Assembly: GCF_019334805.1 (NCBI RefSeq)
Contig: NZ_CP079822.1
Coordinates: 1,674,001-1,738,000 of the forward strand
DNA length: 64,000 nucleotides
Direction: 5' to 3'
From: Rothia mucilaginosa
Lineage (GTDB): Bacteria; Actinomycetota; Actinomycetes; Actinomycetales; Micrococcaceae
A program made the translations under genes and the position numbers. Positions 47,227 through 59,044 of this stretch are shown one piece after another. A model generated the notes under the pieces. That model worked only from the letters and a program-made list of their open reading frames with translations. It did no database searches and was not told where the DNA came from. Position 1 is the first letter of the stretch; each line of letters opens with the position of its first letter.

Positions 47227-48540
47227 ATGACTCACCCTCAGCAGCCTGCCGAACCGCTTTACTGCCCGCCCTGCGCTCCCGGCCAGGTGGAACGTAGCGC
47301 CACGATTGATCTTGACGCGCTGGAACATAATGTGCGCCGACTCAAGGAACTGATTGGCGACCGCGCGCTCATTGCAGTGATTAAGGCGGATGCGTACGGT
47401 CACGGCGCGTACCCGGTGGCACGTTCGGCTATTGCAGCCGGTGCTGACCTGCTGGGTGTGGTGCACGTGAACGAGGCGCTGGAACTGCGTGCTGACGGTA
47501 TTGATGCGCCGCTCATGGCGTGGCTGCACACCCCCTCCACCGATTTTGAGGCTGCACTGCAGGAGAAAATCCGCCTGGGTGTTTCCGGCTGGGACCTGGA
47601 GGCGGTAGCCGCCGCTGCTGAACGCACCGGCGAGCGCGCTATCGTGCATCTGAAGGCTGATACCGGTCTGGGCCGTAACGGTGCCACCGCTGCGGATTGG
47701 CCTGCGCTGGTGGCTCGCGCCGCCTCCCTGGAGGAGTCTGGGCTGATTACGGTTGAGGGTATTTTTAGCCACCTGGCGGTTGCGGATGAGCCGACCCGCG
47801 CCGAGACTGCGCAGCAGGTCGATACTTTGGATACTTTTGTGGCTCAGGCTCGTGAGGCTGGCCTGAATCCGAAGATGGTGCATCTGGCGAACTCACCGGC
47901 GACCTTGACCGCCTCGCTGGAGGGCTGGGATACGGAGGCGCGTCTGCTCGGTGACGGTGTGCGTTGCGGCCTTGCACTCTACGGTCTTTCCCCGCTGCCG
48001 GAGGTCACCGCTGAGGAACTGGGCCTAAAGCCCGTCATGACGGTGGGTAGCTACATTGCCGCCGTGAAGGAAGTTCCTGCAGGTCAGGGCGTTTCCTACG
48101 GTCTGCGCTACCACACCGAAAAGCCGACTACCCTGGCGCTGGTGCCGCTCGGCTACGCTGACGGTGTGCCGCGCATTGCGGAGAACGCGCCGGTGCGCAT
48201 CTACCCGGGCGCGCAGAACGCGGAGAACGGCTCCGTGCCTAATAACGCGGAGGGTAAGACCTACCGCGTGGTTGGCCGCGTCGCTATGGACCAGATGGTC
48301 GTTGACCTGGGCGAACCCGGCCTGAGCGACCCCGCCCTGAGCTACCTGGGTGCTCCCGCCATCCTTTTTGGTGCCGGTGAGAACCCGCCCGTGGAAGAGT
48401 GGGCGGATGCCGCGCAGACCATTAACTACGAAATCGTGACCCGCATTTCGCCCCGCGTGGAGCGCCTCTACGTCGGCGGCTCCTGGGTTGAAGCTGAACT
48501 GAACGAGCTGTGGGGCACCGGTCAGGAGCAGGAGGGCTAA
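47227..48540 (+). CDS. alr: Alanine racemase
   Basis: 437 residues. PLP lysine is K53 in LIAVIKADAYGHGAYPVARSA. Other motifs are HLKADTGLGRNG, EGIFSHLAVADEP, SYGLRYHTEKPTTLALVPLGYADGVPR (catalytic Tyr) and GRVAMDQMVVDLG. It supplies D-Ala for peptidoglycan. Start ATG 47227 follows GAAGGA. The stop overlaps the tsaE start (TAATG), as in the alr-tsaE order known in Mycobacterium. Confidence 0.97.
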   Translation: MTHPQQPAEPLYCPPCAPGQVERSATIDLDALEHNVRRLKELIGDRALIAVIKADAYGHGAYPVARSAIAAGADLLGVVHVNEALELRADGIDAPLMAWLHTPSTDFEAALQEKIRLGVSGWDLEAVAAAAERTGERAIVHLKADTGLGRNGATAADWPALVARAASLEESGLITVEGIFSHLAVADEPTRAETAQQVDTLDTFVAQAREAGLNPKMVHLANSPATLTASLEGWDTEARLLGDGVRCGLALYGLSPLPEVTAEELGLKPVMTVGSYIAAVKEVPAGQGVSYGLRYHTEKPTTLALVPLGYADGVPRIAENAPVRIYPGAQNAENGSVPNNAEGKTYRVVGRVAMDQMVVDLGEPGLSDPALSYLGAPAILFGAGENPPVEEWADAAQTINYEIVTRISPRVERLYVGGSWVEAELNELWGTGQEQEG

Positions 48541-49139
48541 TGAGCACTGAGTATATTTCTGCCGCCCTCGACCTGGATGTGACCGGCCCCGACCATACCC
48601 GCCGACTGGCGCTCACCCTGGCGCAGCACCTGAACGCCGGGGACGTACTGTTGCTCTCGGGCGAGCTCGGTGCGGGTAAGACCACGTTCACCCGCTCCCT
48701 GGGTGAAGGCCTGGGCGTGCGCGAAGGCGTTATCTCGCCGACTTTCGTGCTCTCGCGCGTGCATCCGAACCTGCCGGACGGCCCCCGCCCCGGCGGCCCC
48801 GACCTGGTGCACGTGGACGCCTACCGCCTCTCCAGCGCCGAAGAGCTCGACGACCTGGATCTGGAGTTCTCCCTGCCGCGCTCGGTGACCGTCATCGAGT
48901 GGGGCCGCGATAAGGCTGAGCACCTGAGTGATTCCCGCCTGGAGCTGGACTTCACCCGACTGACTGGCGCGGATGCGCGCTTCGCCTACTCGGGTGCCGA
49001 AGAGTTCAGCTGGGACGACGAAGACGAAAGCGACGAAGATGCGGACACCCCCGAACCTCGCCTGCTGCGGGTGCGCGCCTTCGGCCCCCGCTGGGAGCAC
49101 GCTTTCGACGCTCTGAAAGAGGCCCTGCAGAGCGCCTAG
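48540..49139 (+). CDS. tsaE: tRNA t6A37 biosynthesis ATPase TsaE
   Basis: 209 residues. Walker A GELGAGKTTFTRSLGEGLGV, SPTFVLSRVH, HVDAYRLSSAEELDDLDLE and VIEWGRDKAEHL. It supports turnover of the TsaB-TsaD complex in making threonylcarbamoyladenosine. The C-terminal ~55 residues are an added acidic insertion (DDEDESDEDADTPE) and tail. Translationally coupled to alr. Confidence 0.94.
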   Translation: MSTEYISAALDLDVTGPDHTRRLALTLAQHLNAGDVLLLSGELGAGKTTFTRSLGEGLGVREGVISPTFVLSRVHPNLPDGPRPGGPDLVHVDAYRLSSAEELDDLDLEFSLPRSVTVIEWGRDKAEHLSDSRLELDFTRLTGADARFAYSGAEEFSWDDEDESDEDADTPEPRLLRVRAFGPRWEHAFDALKEALQSA

Positions 49140-49150
49140 AGCCCGCGCGT

Positions 49151-49156
49151 TAGAAT
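49151..49156 (+). promoter_or_regulatory. -10 element directly before tsaB
   Basis: TAGAAT at 49151-49156 lies 6 nt before the GTG at 49163, in the 23-bp tsaE-tsaB gap. Suggests an internal leaderless transcript start. Confidence 0.4.
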
Positions 49157-49162
49157 GATAGG

Positions 49163-50008
49163 GTGCTAGTACTTGCCCTTGATTCATCCGCCACCGCATC
49201 TGTGGCGCTCGCCCGTGTGCACGGCTCCGAAGCCGGTGCGTCCTTCGAAATCCTCGCCCGCTACGAGAGTGAAGATACCCGCTCCCACGCTGAGGTAATG
49301 GGGCCCTACGCGCAGGCTGCCCTGCAGGACGCTGGCGTGCGCGGCGAAGATTTGGATGCGATTCTGACCGGTACCGGCCCGGGACCTTTTACGGGTCTGC
49401 GTGCCGGTATCGTTACTGCGCGCGCTCTGGGTTTTGCCTGGTCGGTGCCGGTGTACGGCATGATGAGCCTGACCGCCCTGGCTGAGCGCGCTGTGTCTGG
49501 TGTGGTTGCCGGTGAAGCTGGTGCAGCTGCTGGTGAAGAGAACGCAGAACGAGCGTTCGCTTCTGCGGATCTTGTCGAAGGTGCTGAGCTGCTCGTGCTC
49601 TCCGATGCACGCCGCCGCGAAGTCTACTCCGCCCGCTACCGCGTGAACGCCGAAGGCTACAGCCTGGTGGACGGCCCGAACGTATGCCCCGCCTCCGAAA
49701 TTCTGCCCGGTGGGGCTCCCTCCTACGCCTACGGCTACGGCGCCGGCCTGTACTCCGAAACCCTCGAAGAGCACGGCTGGACCATCGTCGAATCTGCCCA
49801 CGAGGTTCACCCCCACGCCGAGTACCTGGTTGCCGCCGCGGCACGCCTGGGCGTAGAGAACCTGAGCGAGGACACCTCCGCCCAGTACCTGCGCGACTCG
49901 GATGCAAAGGTCCCCGCCGCAATGCTCGCCCGCCAGCAGAAACAGGCAGCTACTCAGGGTTCCGCCGCGCAGACTGCCGCGCATGAAACCGGGCAGAAGG
50001 AGAGCTAA
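49163..50008 (+). CDS. tsaB: tRNA t6A37 biosynthesis protein TsaB
   Basis: 281 residues, GTG start. LALDSSATASVALARVHG at the N terminus and GTGPGPFTGLRAGIVTARALGFAWSVPVYGMMSL are typical of TsaB, a TsaD-like protein without the metal site. It forms a heterodimer with TsaD. A ~30-residue Gln/Ala-rich tail is added. No Shine-Dalgarno is visible; see the -10 element at 49151. rimI starts immediately after the stop. Confidence 0.94.
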   Translation: MLVLALDSSATASVALARVHGSEAGASFEILARYESEDTRSHAEVMGPYAQAALQDAGVRGEDLDAILTGTGPGPFTGLRAGIVTARALGFAWSVPVYGMMSLTALAERAVSGVVAGEAGAAAGEENAERAFASADLVEGAELLVLSDARRREVYSARYRVNAEGYSLVDGPNVCPASEILPGGAPSYAYGYGAGLYSETLEEHGWTIVESAHEVHPHAEYLVAAAARLGVENLSEDTSAQYLRDSDAKVPAAMLARQQKQAATQGSAAQTAAHETGQKES

Positions 50009-50518
50009 ATGAGCGCTACCGAAAATATCGTGCGAGATGACCTGGCACTGGGTGCCCGCCTGCGCGTTGCAGAACTTGCCGATGTGCAGGCAATGCACCG
50101 CATGGAAACCACCCTGTTCCCCGCCGACGCCTGGCACATCGACATGTTCCTCGAAGAGCTGACCCACCCGACCCGCACCTACTACATGCTCGAATTGCCT
50201 GCAGAAGGTTCGGAAGATAACGAGGGCAGCTGGCGCGCTATCGGCTACTGTGGAACCATGGTCGTAGCCGACACCGCCGATGTTCAAACCATTGGCGTGC
50301 TCCCCGAGTACGAGGGCCGCGGCTTCGGTCGCGCCATGCTCGAGCAGATGCACGAGCGTGCCCGCGAGCAGGGTGCCGAGCGCATCCTGCTGGAGGTGCG
50401 TGCCGACAACCCGCGAGCCCAGCGCCTCTACGAACGCAACGGCTACCGTGCGATTCACGTACGCCGCGGCTACTACGATGACGGAACCGACGCCATCATT
50501 ATGGAATGCACGTTCTAA
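50009..50518 (+). CDS. rimI: Ribosomal-protein-alanine N-acetyltransferase-like GNAT enzyme
   Basis: 169 residues, GNAT fold. LRVAELADVQAMHRMETTLFPADAWHIDMF, the acetyl-CoA loop GVLPEYEGRGFGRAMLEQM and RADNPRAQRLYERNGYRAIHVRRGYY. RimI acetylates the N-terminal Ala of S18 in E. coli. AGAAGGAGAG lies just upstream. It lies between tsaB and tsaD as in many actinobacteria. Confidence 0.92.
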   Translation: MSATENIVRDDLALGARLRVAELADVQAMHRMETTLFPADAWHIDMFLEELTHPTRTYYMLELPAEGSEDNEGSWRAIGYCGTMVVADTADVQTIGVLPEYEGRGFGRAMLEQMHERAREQGAERILLEVRADNPRAQRLYERNGYRAIHVRRGYYDDGTDAIIMECTF

Positions 50519-50662
50519 ATACTCCGTTGGGCTAAACGGCAATCCCCGCACTAGGGGCAAGCTTCCACCGCCCTCTACATCGCAGTATCCCTACAACACA
50601 GCATCCTTACATCACTGCAACTAGAAGCACTACGCGCAGACAGCGCAACAGAAAGATGAACT

Positions 50663-51763
50663 ATGAGCACTCGCGAACCCCTCGTTCTGGGCATCGAATC
50701 CTCCTGCGATGAGACCGGTATCGGCATTGTGCGCGGTGCACAGCTGCTCAGCAACACCATCTCCTCCTCCATGGAAGAGCACGTGCGCTTTGGCGGCGTG
50801 ATCCCCGAAATCGCCTCCCGCGCTCACCTGGACGCCATGATTCCCGCCCTCAAGGCGGCACTCGCCGAAGCAGACATCACCCTCGATCAGGTGGACGCTA
50901 TCGCCGTCACCGCGGGCCCCGGCCTGGCTGGCGCGCTCATGGTCGGTGTCTCCGCAGCGAAGGCGCTCGCTATTGCCACCGGCAAGCCCCTCTACGGCAT
51001 TAACCACCTGGTCGCCCACGTTGGTGTTGGTCTGCTTGAGGATAACGGCACCGAGGACGGCTCCGACCTGCTGGCGAATGCCGGTTCCGGTGGTCTGGGT
51101 GCGCTGCTGGTATCTGGCGGTCACACCGAAATTCTGCAGGTGCGCGACATTACCTCCGATGTGCGTCTGCTCGGCGCGACCCTCGACGACGCCGCAGGCG
51201 AGGCCTACGATAAGGTCGCTCGCCTGCTCGGCCTGGACTACCCTGGCGGCCCCGCGATTGACCGCGCCGCCGCTGATGGCAACCGCAACGCCTTCGTGTT
51301 CCCTCGCGGCCTGTCGAACCGCAAGTTCATGGGCACCGCCGAGGAGCCCGGCGCGCACCGCTACGATTTCTCCTTCTCGGGTCTGAAGACCGCCGTGGCG
51401 CGCGTGATTGAAAGTTTTGAAGCAGCCGGTGAAGAGGTCCCGGTTGCCGATATTGCCGCGTCCTTCCAGGAGGCGGTCGTGGACGTCATCACCAAGAAGG
51501 CGATGCTTGCCTGCCGCGAGCAGGGCATGAAGACCCTGCTGCTCGGCGGTGGCGTGGCGGCTAACTCGCGTCTGCGTGAGTTGCTTGCCGCCCGATGCGC
51601 CTCCGAGGGGGTGCGCCTAATCATCCCGAAGTTCACCCTGTGCACCGATAACGGCGCGATGGTTGCGGCACTGGGTGCCCGCCTGGTCGCCGCCGGCCGT
51701 GAGCCCTCGGGCGTGGACTTCACGACGGACTCCTCGCTGCCCGTGACCACCGTTTGTTTCTAA
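50663..51763 (+). CDS. tsaD: tRNA N6-adenosine threonylcarbamoyltransferase TsaD
   Basis: 366 residues. [14 protein letters not shown] at the N terminus. Metal-binding [11 protein letters not shown] (HxxxH). [59 protein letters not shown] and CTDNGAMVA complete the family pattern. It attaches the threonylcarbamoyl group to A37 of ANN-decoding tRNAs. A 144-bp gap separates it from rimI. Confidence 0.97.
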   Translation: MSTREPLVLGIESSCDETGIGIVRGAQLLSNTISSSMEEHVRFGGVIPEIASRAHLDAMIPALKAALAEADITLDQVDAIAVTAGPGLAGALMVGVSAAKALAIATGKPLYGINHLVAHVGVGLLEDNGTEDGSDLLANAGSGGLGALLVSGGHTEILQVRDITSDVRLLGATLDDAAGEAYDKVARLLGLDYPGGPAIDRAAADGNRNAFVFPRGLSNRKFMGTAEEPGAHRYDFSFSGLKTAVARVIESFEAAGEEVPVADIAASFQEAVVDVITKKAMLACREQGMKTLLLGGGVAANSRLRELLAARCASEGVRLIIPKFTLCTDNGAMVAALGARLVAAGREPSGVDFTTDSSLPVTTVCF

Positions 51764-51846
51764 ACTGTCTGCTTCTAAGCAGGCTGCCTCTACAGGGATT
51801 ACCAGCGCGAGCGCGTTGATGCGGCTCGCCTCGAAAATGCTCATAG

Positions 51847-51904
51847 AAATGCCTCGGCGCAGTTTTCCAAAAGGACTCTCCCAAAGGACTGCGCCGAGGC
51901 ATTT
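51847..51904. terminator. Bidirectional terminator between tsaD and the GCS2 gene
   Basis: Perfect 16-bp stem AAATGCCTCGGCGCAG (51847-51862) with its complement (51889-51904). The 3' arm ends ATTTTCTGTCT and the other strand has ATTTCTATG. Confidence 0.85.
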
Positions 51905-51938
51905 TCTGTCTTCAAACTTGAGTTGCGGGGGAGCGGCT

Positions 51939-53087
51939 CTAGCGCAGTGCTCGCGCACGGGACTGCGCGGCAACATCCAGCGCCACCTCACGCAGAGAGC
52001 CGGTCTTCTCAAAGACCGCACGCTGACGATCCGCACCCGTGCCCTCGGTGAGGATGCGGCGTACCTGCGCCAGCTCTACCTCGCAGTCAAGGTCGCGTGC
52101 CACCGGCTCCAGCTTGGGCAGAAGCAGCTCAAAATCTTCACGCAGGGTGCGCTGCACCGGCTCGTTAGAGACCACGATCTTAGCTTCCAGGCCGTAGCGG
52201 GCAACGCGCCACTTATTCTCCTGTGCGTGCCAGGGGGCGAGCACCTCGATGCTTTCACCCGCCTCAATACGGCGGGAGAAGTACTCCACCAGGCACTGCG
52301 TGAACGCTACCAGAGCGGCAATATCCGGCAGGGAGGCGAGGCCATCGCAATAGCGCATCTCAATGGTGCCGTAACGCGGAACCGGGCGAACATCCCAACG
52401 GTCCTCGCTCGGGTCGTTAATCACGTCGGTTGCCACGAGCGACTCCAGGTAGTCGCTGTACTGCTCCCAGGTATCAAAGTGGAAGGGCAGACCGTTCGTC
52501 GGGAGCTGCTGGTAGAGCTGGGTGCGGTGCGATGCGTAACCGGTGTCGATTCCATCCCAGTAGGGGGAAGAACAGGAAAGCGCCAGCAGGTGCGGACCGT
52601 AGTTGGTCAGCGCGTCAATGAGCGGCAGAACCTTATCGCGAGAATCAACGCCCACGTGCACGTGCACACCGTAAATGACCATGTGGCGGCCCCAATACTG
52701 GGCGCGCTCGACCACACGCTGGTAGCGTTCCTTCGCCACGACCGGCTGGTCAGCCCAATGGGAGAAGGGGTGAGTGCCGGCGGGGTAGAACTCAATGCCG
52801 AGCTCATCGGTAATGTCACGCAGAGTATCCGCCAAATCCTGCAGCTGACGGCACGCCTCAGCGACGGTGCGACAGATGCCGGTCACCACCTCGAGGGTGT
52901 TCTCCAGGAATTCGCCGGTCACATGCGCCCGGTCGGAGGCGGGCTTGAGCAGTTCGGGGCGGCGCTCGCGCAGGATGGACAGCACCTCGCTGGCGCGCTG
53001 GGTCAGTTCGCCGCTTTCACGGTCGATAAGTGCAATCTCCCATTCCACGCCGAGGGTGGACTGCGGGGAGGAAGCAAAGTCGATCAT
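51939..53087 (-). CDS. GCS2-family glutamate-cysteine ligase (carboxylate-amine ligase, YbdK type)
   Basis: 382 residues from ATG 53087, where AGGAAAGG precedes MIDFASSPQSTLGVEWEIALID. An in-frame ATG at 53123 lacks a site. Conserved segments GVEWEIALID, VTGEFLENTLEVVTG, GRHMVIYGVHVHVGVDSRDK, LSCSSPYWDGIDTGYASHR and PRYGTIEMRYCDG fit the ATP-dependent GCS2 fold. Members make gamma-glutamylcysteine or related amides. The window also has mshA, so this organism should use mycothiol, and the product here may instead serve another route such as ergothioneine precursors (inference). Confidence 0.9.
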   Translation of the reverse strand: MIDFASSPQSTLGVEWEIALIDRESGELTQRASEVLSILRERRPELLKPASDRAHVTGEFLENTLEVVTGICRTVAEACRQLQDLADTLRDITDELGIEFYPAGTHPFSHWADQPVVAKERYQRVVERAQYWGRHMVIYGVHVHVGVDSRDKVLPLIDALTNYGPHLLALSCSSPYWDGIDTGYASHRTQLYQQLPTNGLPFHFDTWEQYSDYLESLVATDVINDPSEDRWDVRPVPRYGTIEMRYCDGLASLPDIAALVAFTQCLVEYFSRRIEAGESIEVLAPWHAQENKWRVARYGLEAKIVVSNEPVQRTLREDFELLLPKLEPVARDLDCEVELAQVRRILTEGTGADRQRAVFEKTGSLREVALDVAAQSRARALR

Positions 53088-53388
53088 ATGGCCTTTCCTG
53101 CGTCTGGAAATAGGGTCGTGCATGGTGCCGACTATGGAAGTTATTATCGGTGGGCTCTACCCGGTCGTGCGCTAGCTGGTGAGAGCTGGCTTTCGCGGGG
53201 AGTACCTCTACTAGGCACCGTATCTTTATCAGGCACCGTATCTAGTGTACGGTCTTGCGGTGCCCGGTGCCCTGTCGGGGGCAGAATCCGGAACGGGAAA
53301 CGTCACGAATCGTTAAGAACGGTAACCTGTCCTCGGGGCTGGGCAGTCAGGGTTGGGTAGCCAGGGTTGAGTAGTCAAGGCTGGTTAG
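53088..53388. other. Repeat-bearing gap between the GCS2 and methyltransferase genes
   Basis: No gene. AGGCACCGTATCT is repeated at 53213-53225 and 53231-53243. Degenerate 14-bp tandem units begin at 53341 (separate entry). Confidence 0.5.
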
Positions 53389-53396
53389 TTAGGGCT
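53341..53396. repeat. Degenerate 14-bp tandem repeat, four units
   Basis: Units GGGCAGTCAGGGTT, GGGTAGCCAGGGTT, GAGTAGTCAAGGCT and GGTTAGTTAGGGCT begin at 53341, 53355, 53369 and 53383. The last unit runs into the stop codon of the methyltransferase gene (minus strand, 53389-53391). Confidence 0.7.
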
Positions 53397-54864
53397 GGCG
53401 AGGTTGGAGCGGGCGCACGTGCCAGCCGACGCGGCGTGAATCCCTACCCGAGCCGATGCGGGTAAAGACCAGCGTTGCCGGACGGTACGAAGATTCCTGT
53501 GCACCCTTCTGCGCACCAGAAGAAGAATTAGCGTTCTTTTTCTGTTTCTTCTTGGACGGCTTAGAGCCTGCAGAACCCAGCAGACGCGCACGCAACTGCT
53601 CCGGAACAATATCCACGCCACGCTTCTTAATCGTCAGCGCCGTAAAGCCCTGCTCACGCACCCAGCGCTTCAACTGCTTCTCCTGCAGGGGAATCTCCTC
53701 CAGCACCTCGTAGCAAGCAACCAGCGGATGCTCCACCGGCTCGGCAGAACACAGGTACGCCAGGTGCTCATCCAATAGAAACGCGCCAATACTCTGCGCA
53801 AACTCAGCAACCAGATGCGAGCGCACAATCGCCGGGGCAGGCTCCAGCAGGTACTCACCGGGCTGCGGCAGGGATACCGGAACGTCGACGCTCTGCTCCG
53901 CCTCTTCCGCTGTCAAGGGGCTACGGAAGCTGACCGCTTCATAGGGCGGCAGTAGGGCACTAGTTTCGGCAGAACCTTCGGCGGGGCCTTCGTTGCAGTC
54001 GGTCTCTTCGGCGGACACTTCGCGCACCGAGGTTGCCGTGCGAGCCACCCCCTCCTGAGCCAGCGAGTTAAACCAGAGCACCAACTCGGCGAGGGAACCC
54101 TCCGACTGAATCCACTCCGCCTCAACGCGCGGGTTAGGATTCGCCTCCGACGCAATATCTTCGGGTGAGGGGATGCCCTCATGCGGAAAACCGGGACCCA
54201 ACTTCACGCCCATCGGCACGCCTGTACGAGCCAGATTCAGAACGAACGAGAACGGGGGAGAGAACGCCTCCGGATTAAAAAGGCGCTCCGTCTGAGCCTT
54301 CTTCGCACCGCGCAACTCGCGGCGTGCCGGGTCCATCCACACAATGCCCACCGGCTCACCGGCAGTGTCCAGAAGTTCACCGTGCACGTAATTGGTCACA
54401 TCCCCCGAATACACGCGCGCCTGCGGGCAAAACTCAAGGTTCTTCGCCGCAAAAGAAGCCGTCAGCGGATCCAACTCCACCGCAACCACGGCACCGCGCT
54501 CCGCCGCATACACGGCAGAATCCGAGGCGATACCGCACCCCAAATCAGCCACCGTGCCGGCAACCGGGCGCAGACGCTGAGCGCGATAGTGCGCAATCAC
54601 CGGGCGGGTCGCCTGCTCCGCAGCCTCCTGAGTCAGCATGAGCGTGCGGGCGCGCTCGCCGAACTTGGCACGTGCACGGGTGCGTGCTTGCGCCAGCGAG
54701 ATAATCTGTGCAGACTCCTCGGGGCTAAAACCGCGCGAACGCAAAGAAGTGACGGCGCTGAGTGTGTCCGAGCCCAGCGGGTAGAGCTCATCGGCTGCCG
54801 CGAGCGCTTCGGCGCTGAATGGAAGCTTGGCGGCGGGAGTAAAAAGGGATGCGGGAATAGGCAT
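53389..54864 (-). CDS. Class I SAM-dependent methyltransferase with THUMP-like C-terminal domain
   Basis: 491 residues from ATG 54864. TAAAAT (54872-54877) sits 7 nt upstream, so the start may be leaderless; an ATG at 54873 overlaps that hexamer. SAM-binding core: VADLGCGIASDSAVYAAERGAVVAVELDP (~100-130) and VWMDPARREL. The C-terminal ~90 residues (LKRWVREQGFTALTIKKRGVDIVPEQLRARL) look like the THUMP-like domain found in an actinobacterial methyltransferase family. Nucleic-acid substrate is likely; exact target is unknown. An insertion around ~300-330 is low-complexity. Confidence 0.85.
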   Translation of the reverse strand: MPIPASLFTPAAKLPFSAEALAAADELYPLGSDTLSAVTSLRSRGFSPEESAQIISLAQARTRARAKFGERARTLMLTQEAAEQATRPVIAHYRAQRLRPVAGTVADLGCGIASDSAVYAAERGAVVAVELDPLTASFAAKNLEFCPQARVYSGDVTNYVHGELLDTAGEPVGIVWMDPARRELRGAKKAQTERLFNPEAFSPPFSFVLNLARTGVPMGVKLGPGFPHEGIPSPEDIASEANPNPRVEAEWIQSEGSLAELVLWFNSLAQEGVARTATSVREVSAEETDCNEGPAEGSAETSALLPPYEAVSFRSPLTAEEAEQSVDVPVSLPQPGEYLLEPAPAIVRSHLVAEFAQSIGAFLLDEHLAYLCSAEPVEHPLVACYEVLEEIPLQEKQLKRWVREQGFTALTIKKRGVDIVPEQLRARLLGSAGSKPSKKKQKKNANSSSGAQKGAQESSYRPATLVFTRIGSGRDSRRVGWHVRPLQPRQP

Positions 54865-54974
54865 GCTCCTCATTTTACGGGGTGCCGATTTTGGCGGGTG
54901 GGAAGCCCGATTCGCCCAGCTTTTTGCTCAGCGTTCGCCTTGCGGTGAAACACCCCGGCAGAGGGGCGCTTTTC

Positions 54975-55016
54975 TTGACCGAAAGCACGGGTGAAACTAG
55001 AGTTGAGGTAGCACTC
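54975..55016 (+). promoter_or_regulatory. groES promoter with half CIRCE site
   Basis: TTGACC (54975-54980), 17-bp spacer, TAGAGT (54998-55003). TAGCACTC at 55009-55016 matches the left arm of the CIRCE operator bound by HrcA, but the right arm GAGTGCTA is not found 9 bp further on. Confidence 0.6.
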
Positions 55017-55090
55017 GAGACAGTCATCGGGCGCGCCACTGCGCCGCTGTCTCGCATCAAACGTAAATCCACAACCCGGAGGAACCGATT

Positions 55091-55378
55091 ATGGCTATCA
55101 AGCCCCTGGAAGACCGCGTCGTTATCAAGATCGAGCAGGCTGAGCAGACCACCGCATCCGGTCTGGTCATCCCCGAAACTGCGAAGGAAAAGCCGCAGGA
55201 AGCACGCGTTGTCGCCGTTGGCCCGGGCCGCGTGGATGAGAAGGGCAACCGCATTCCCGTAGACCTCAAGGAAGGCGACGTTGTCGTGTTCTCCCGCTAC
55301 GGTGGCACCGAGGTTAAGTACCAGGGCGAAGAGTACCTGATTCTCTCCGCACGCGACGTTCTGGCAATCGTCGACTAA
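55091..55378 (+). CDS. groES: Co-chaperonin GroES
   Basis: 95 residues, [47 protein letters not shown]; mobile loop at ~18-32. It caps GroEL rings. RBS GGAGG is at 55078-55082. A perfect 16-bp hairpin separates it from groEL. Confidence 0.98.
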   Translation: MAIKPLEDRVVIKIEQAEQTTASGLVIPETAKEKPQEARVVAVGPGRVDEKGNRIPVDLKEGDVVVFSRYGGTEVKYQGEEYLILSARDVLAIVD

Positions 55379-55389
55379 TATTTTCAGAT

Positions 55390-55429
55390 GCTCATGCGCC
55401 GTACCGCTCATCCGGTACGGCGCATGAGC
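55390..55429 (+). terminator. Hairpin between groES and groEL
   Basis: GCTCATGCGCCGTACC (55390-55405) pairs perfectly with 55414-55429; 8-nt loop, no T tract. It probably acts as a partial terminator or RNA stabiliser that sets the groES:groEL ratio. Confidence 0.6.
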
Positions 55430-55463
55430 TATCATCAGCCCCTTAAAAATTTCCTTTCTGTGA

Positions 55464-58899
<3,436 letters not shown>

Positions 58900-58923
58900 A
58901 ACGCCTCACCAACGATGATTCGC

Positions 58924-58986
58924 CGCATGGTGTGCACACCATGCGCCGTTGAGCCCGCCCCATACCCGTTCAGGTATTGGGCGGGC
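58924..58986 (+). terminator. Two hairpins after guaB
   Basis: GCATGGTG-TGCA-CACCATGC (58925-58944), then GCCCGCCC (58953-58960) with GGGCGGGC (58979-58986) extended by ATACC/GGTAT. There is no T tract, so it may only reduce readthrough to the next gene. Confidence 0.5.
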
Positions 58987-59044
58987 ATCGGCGCGAATAA
59001 CGCCCAGCGGCACCCCTCAAACCGAATTCGAAAGGATTCACCCC

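Noticed and set aside
55009..55033. Complete CIRCE operator before groES
   Set aside because: Only the left arm is present; the expected GAGTGCTA is absent after a 9-bp spacer.
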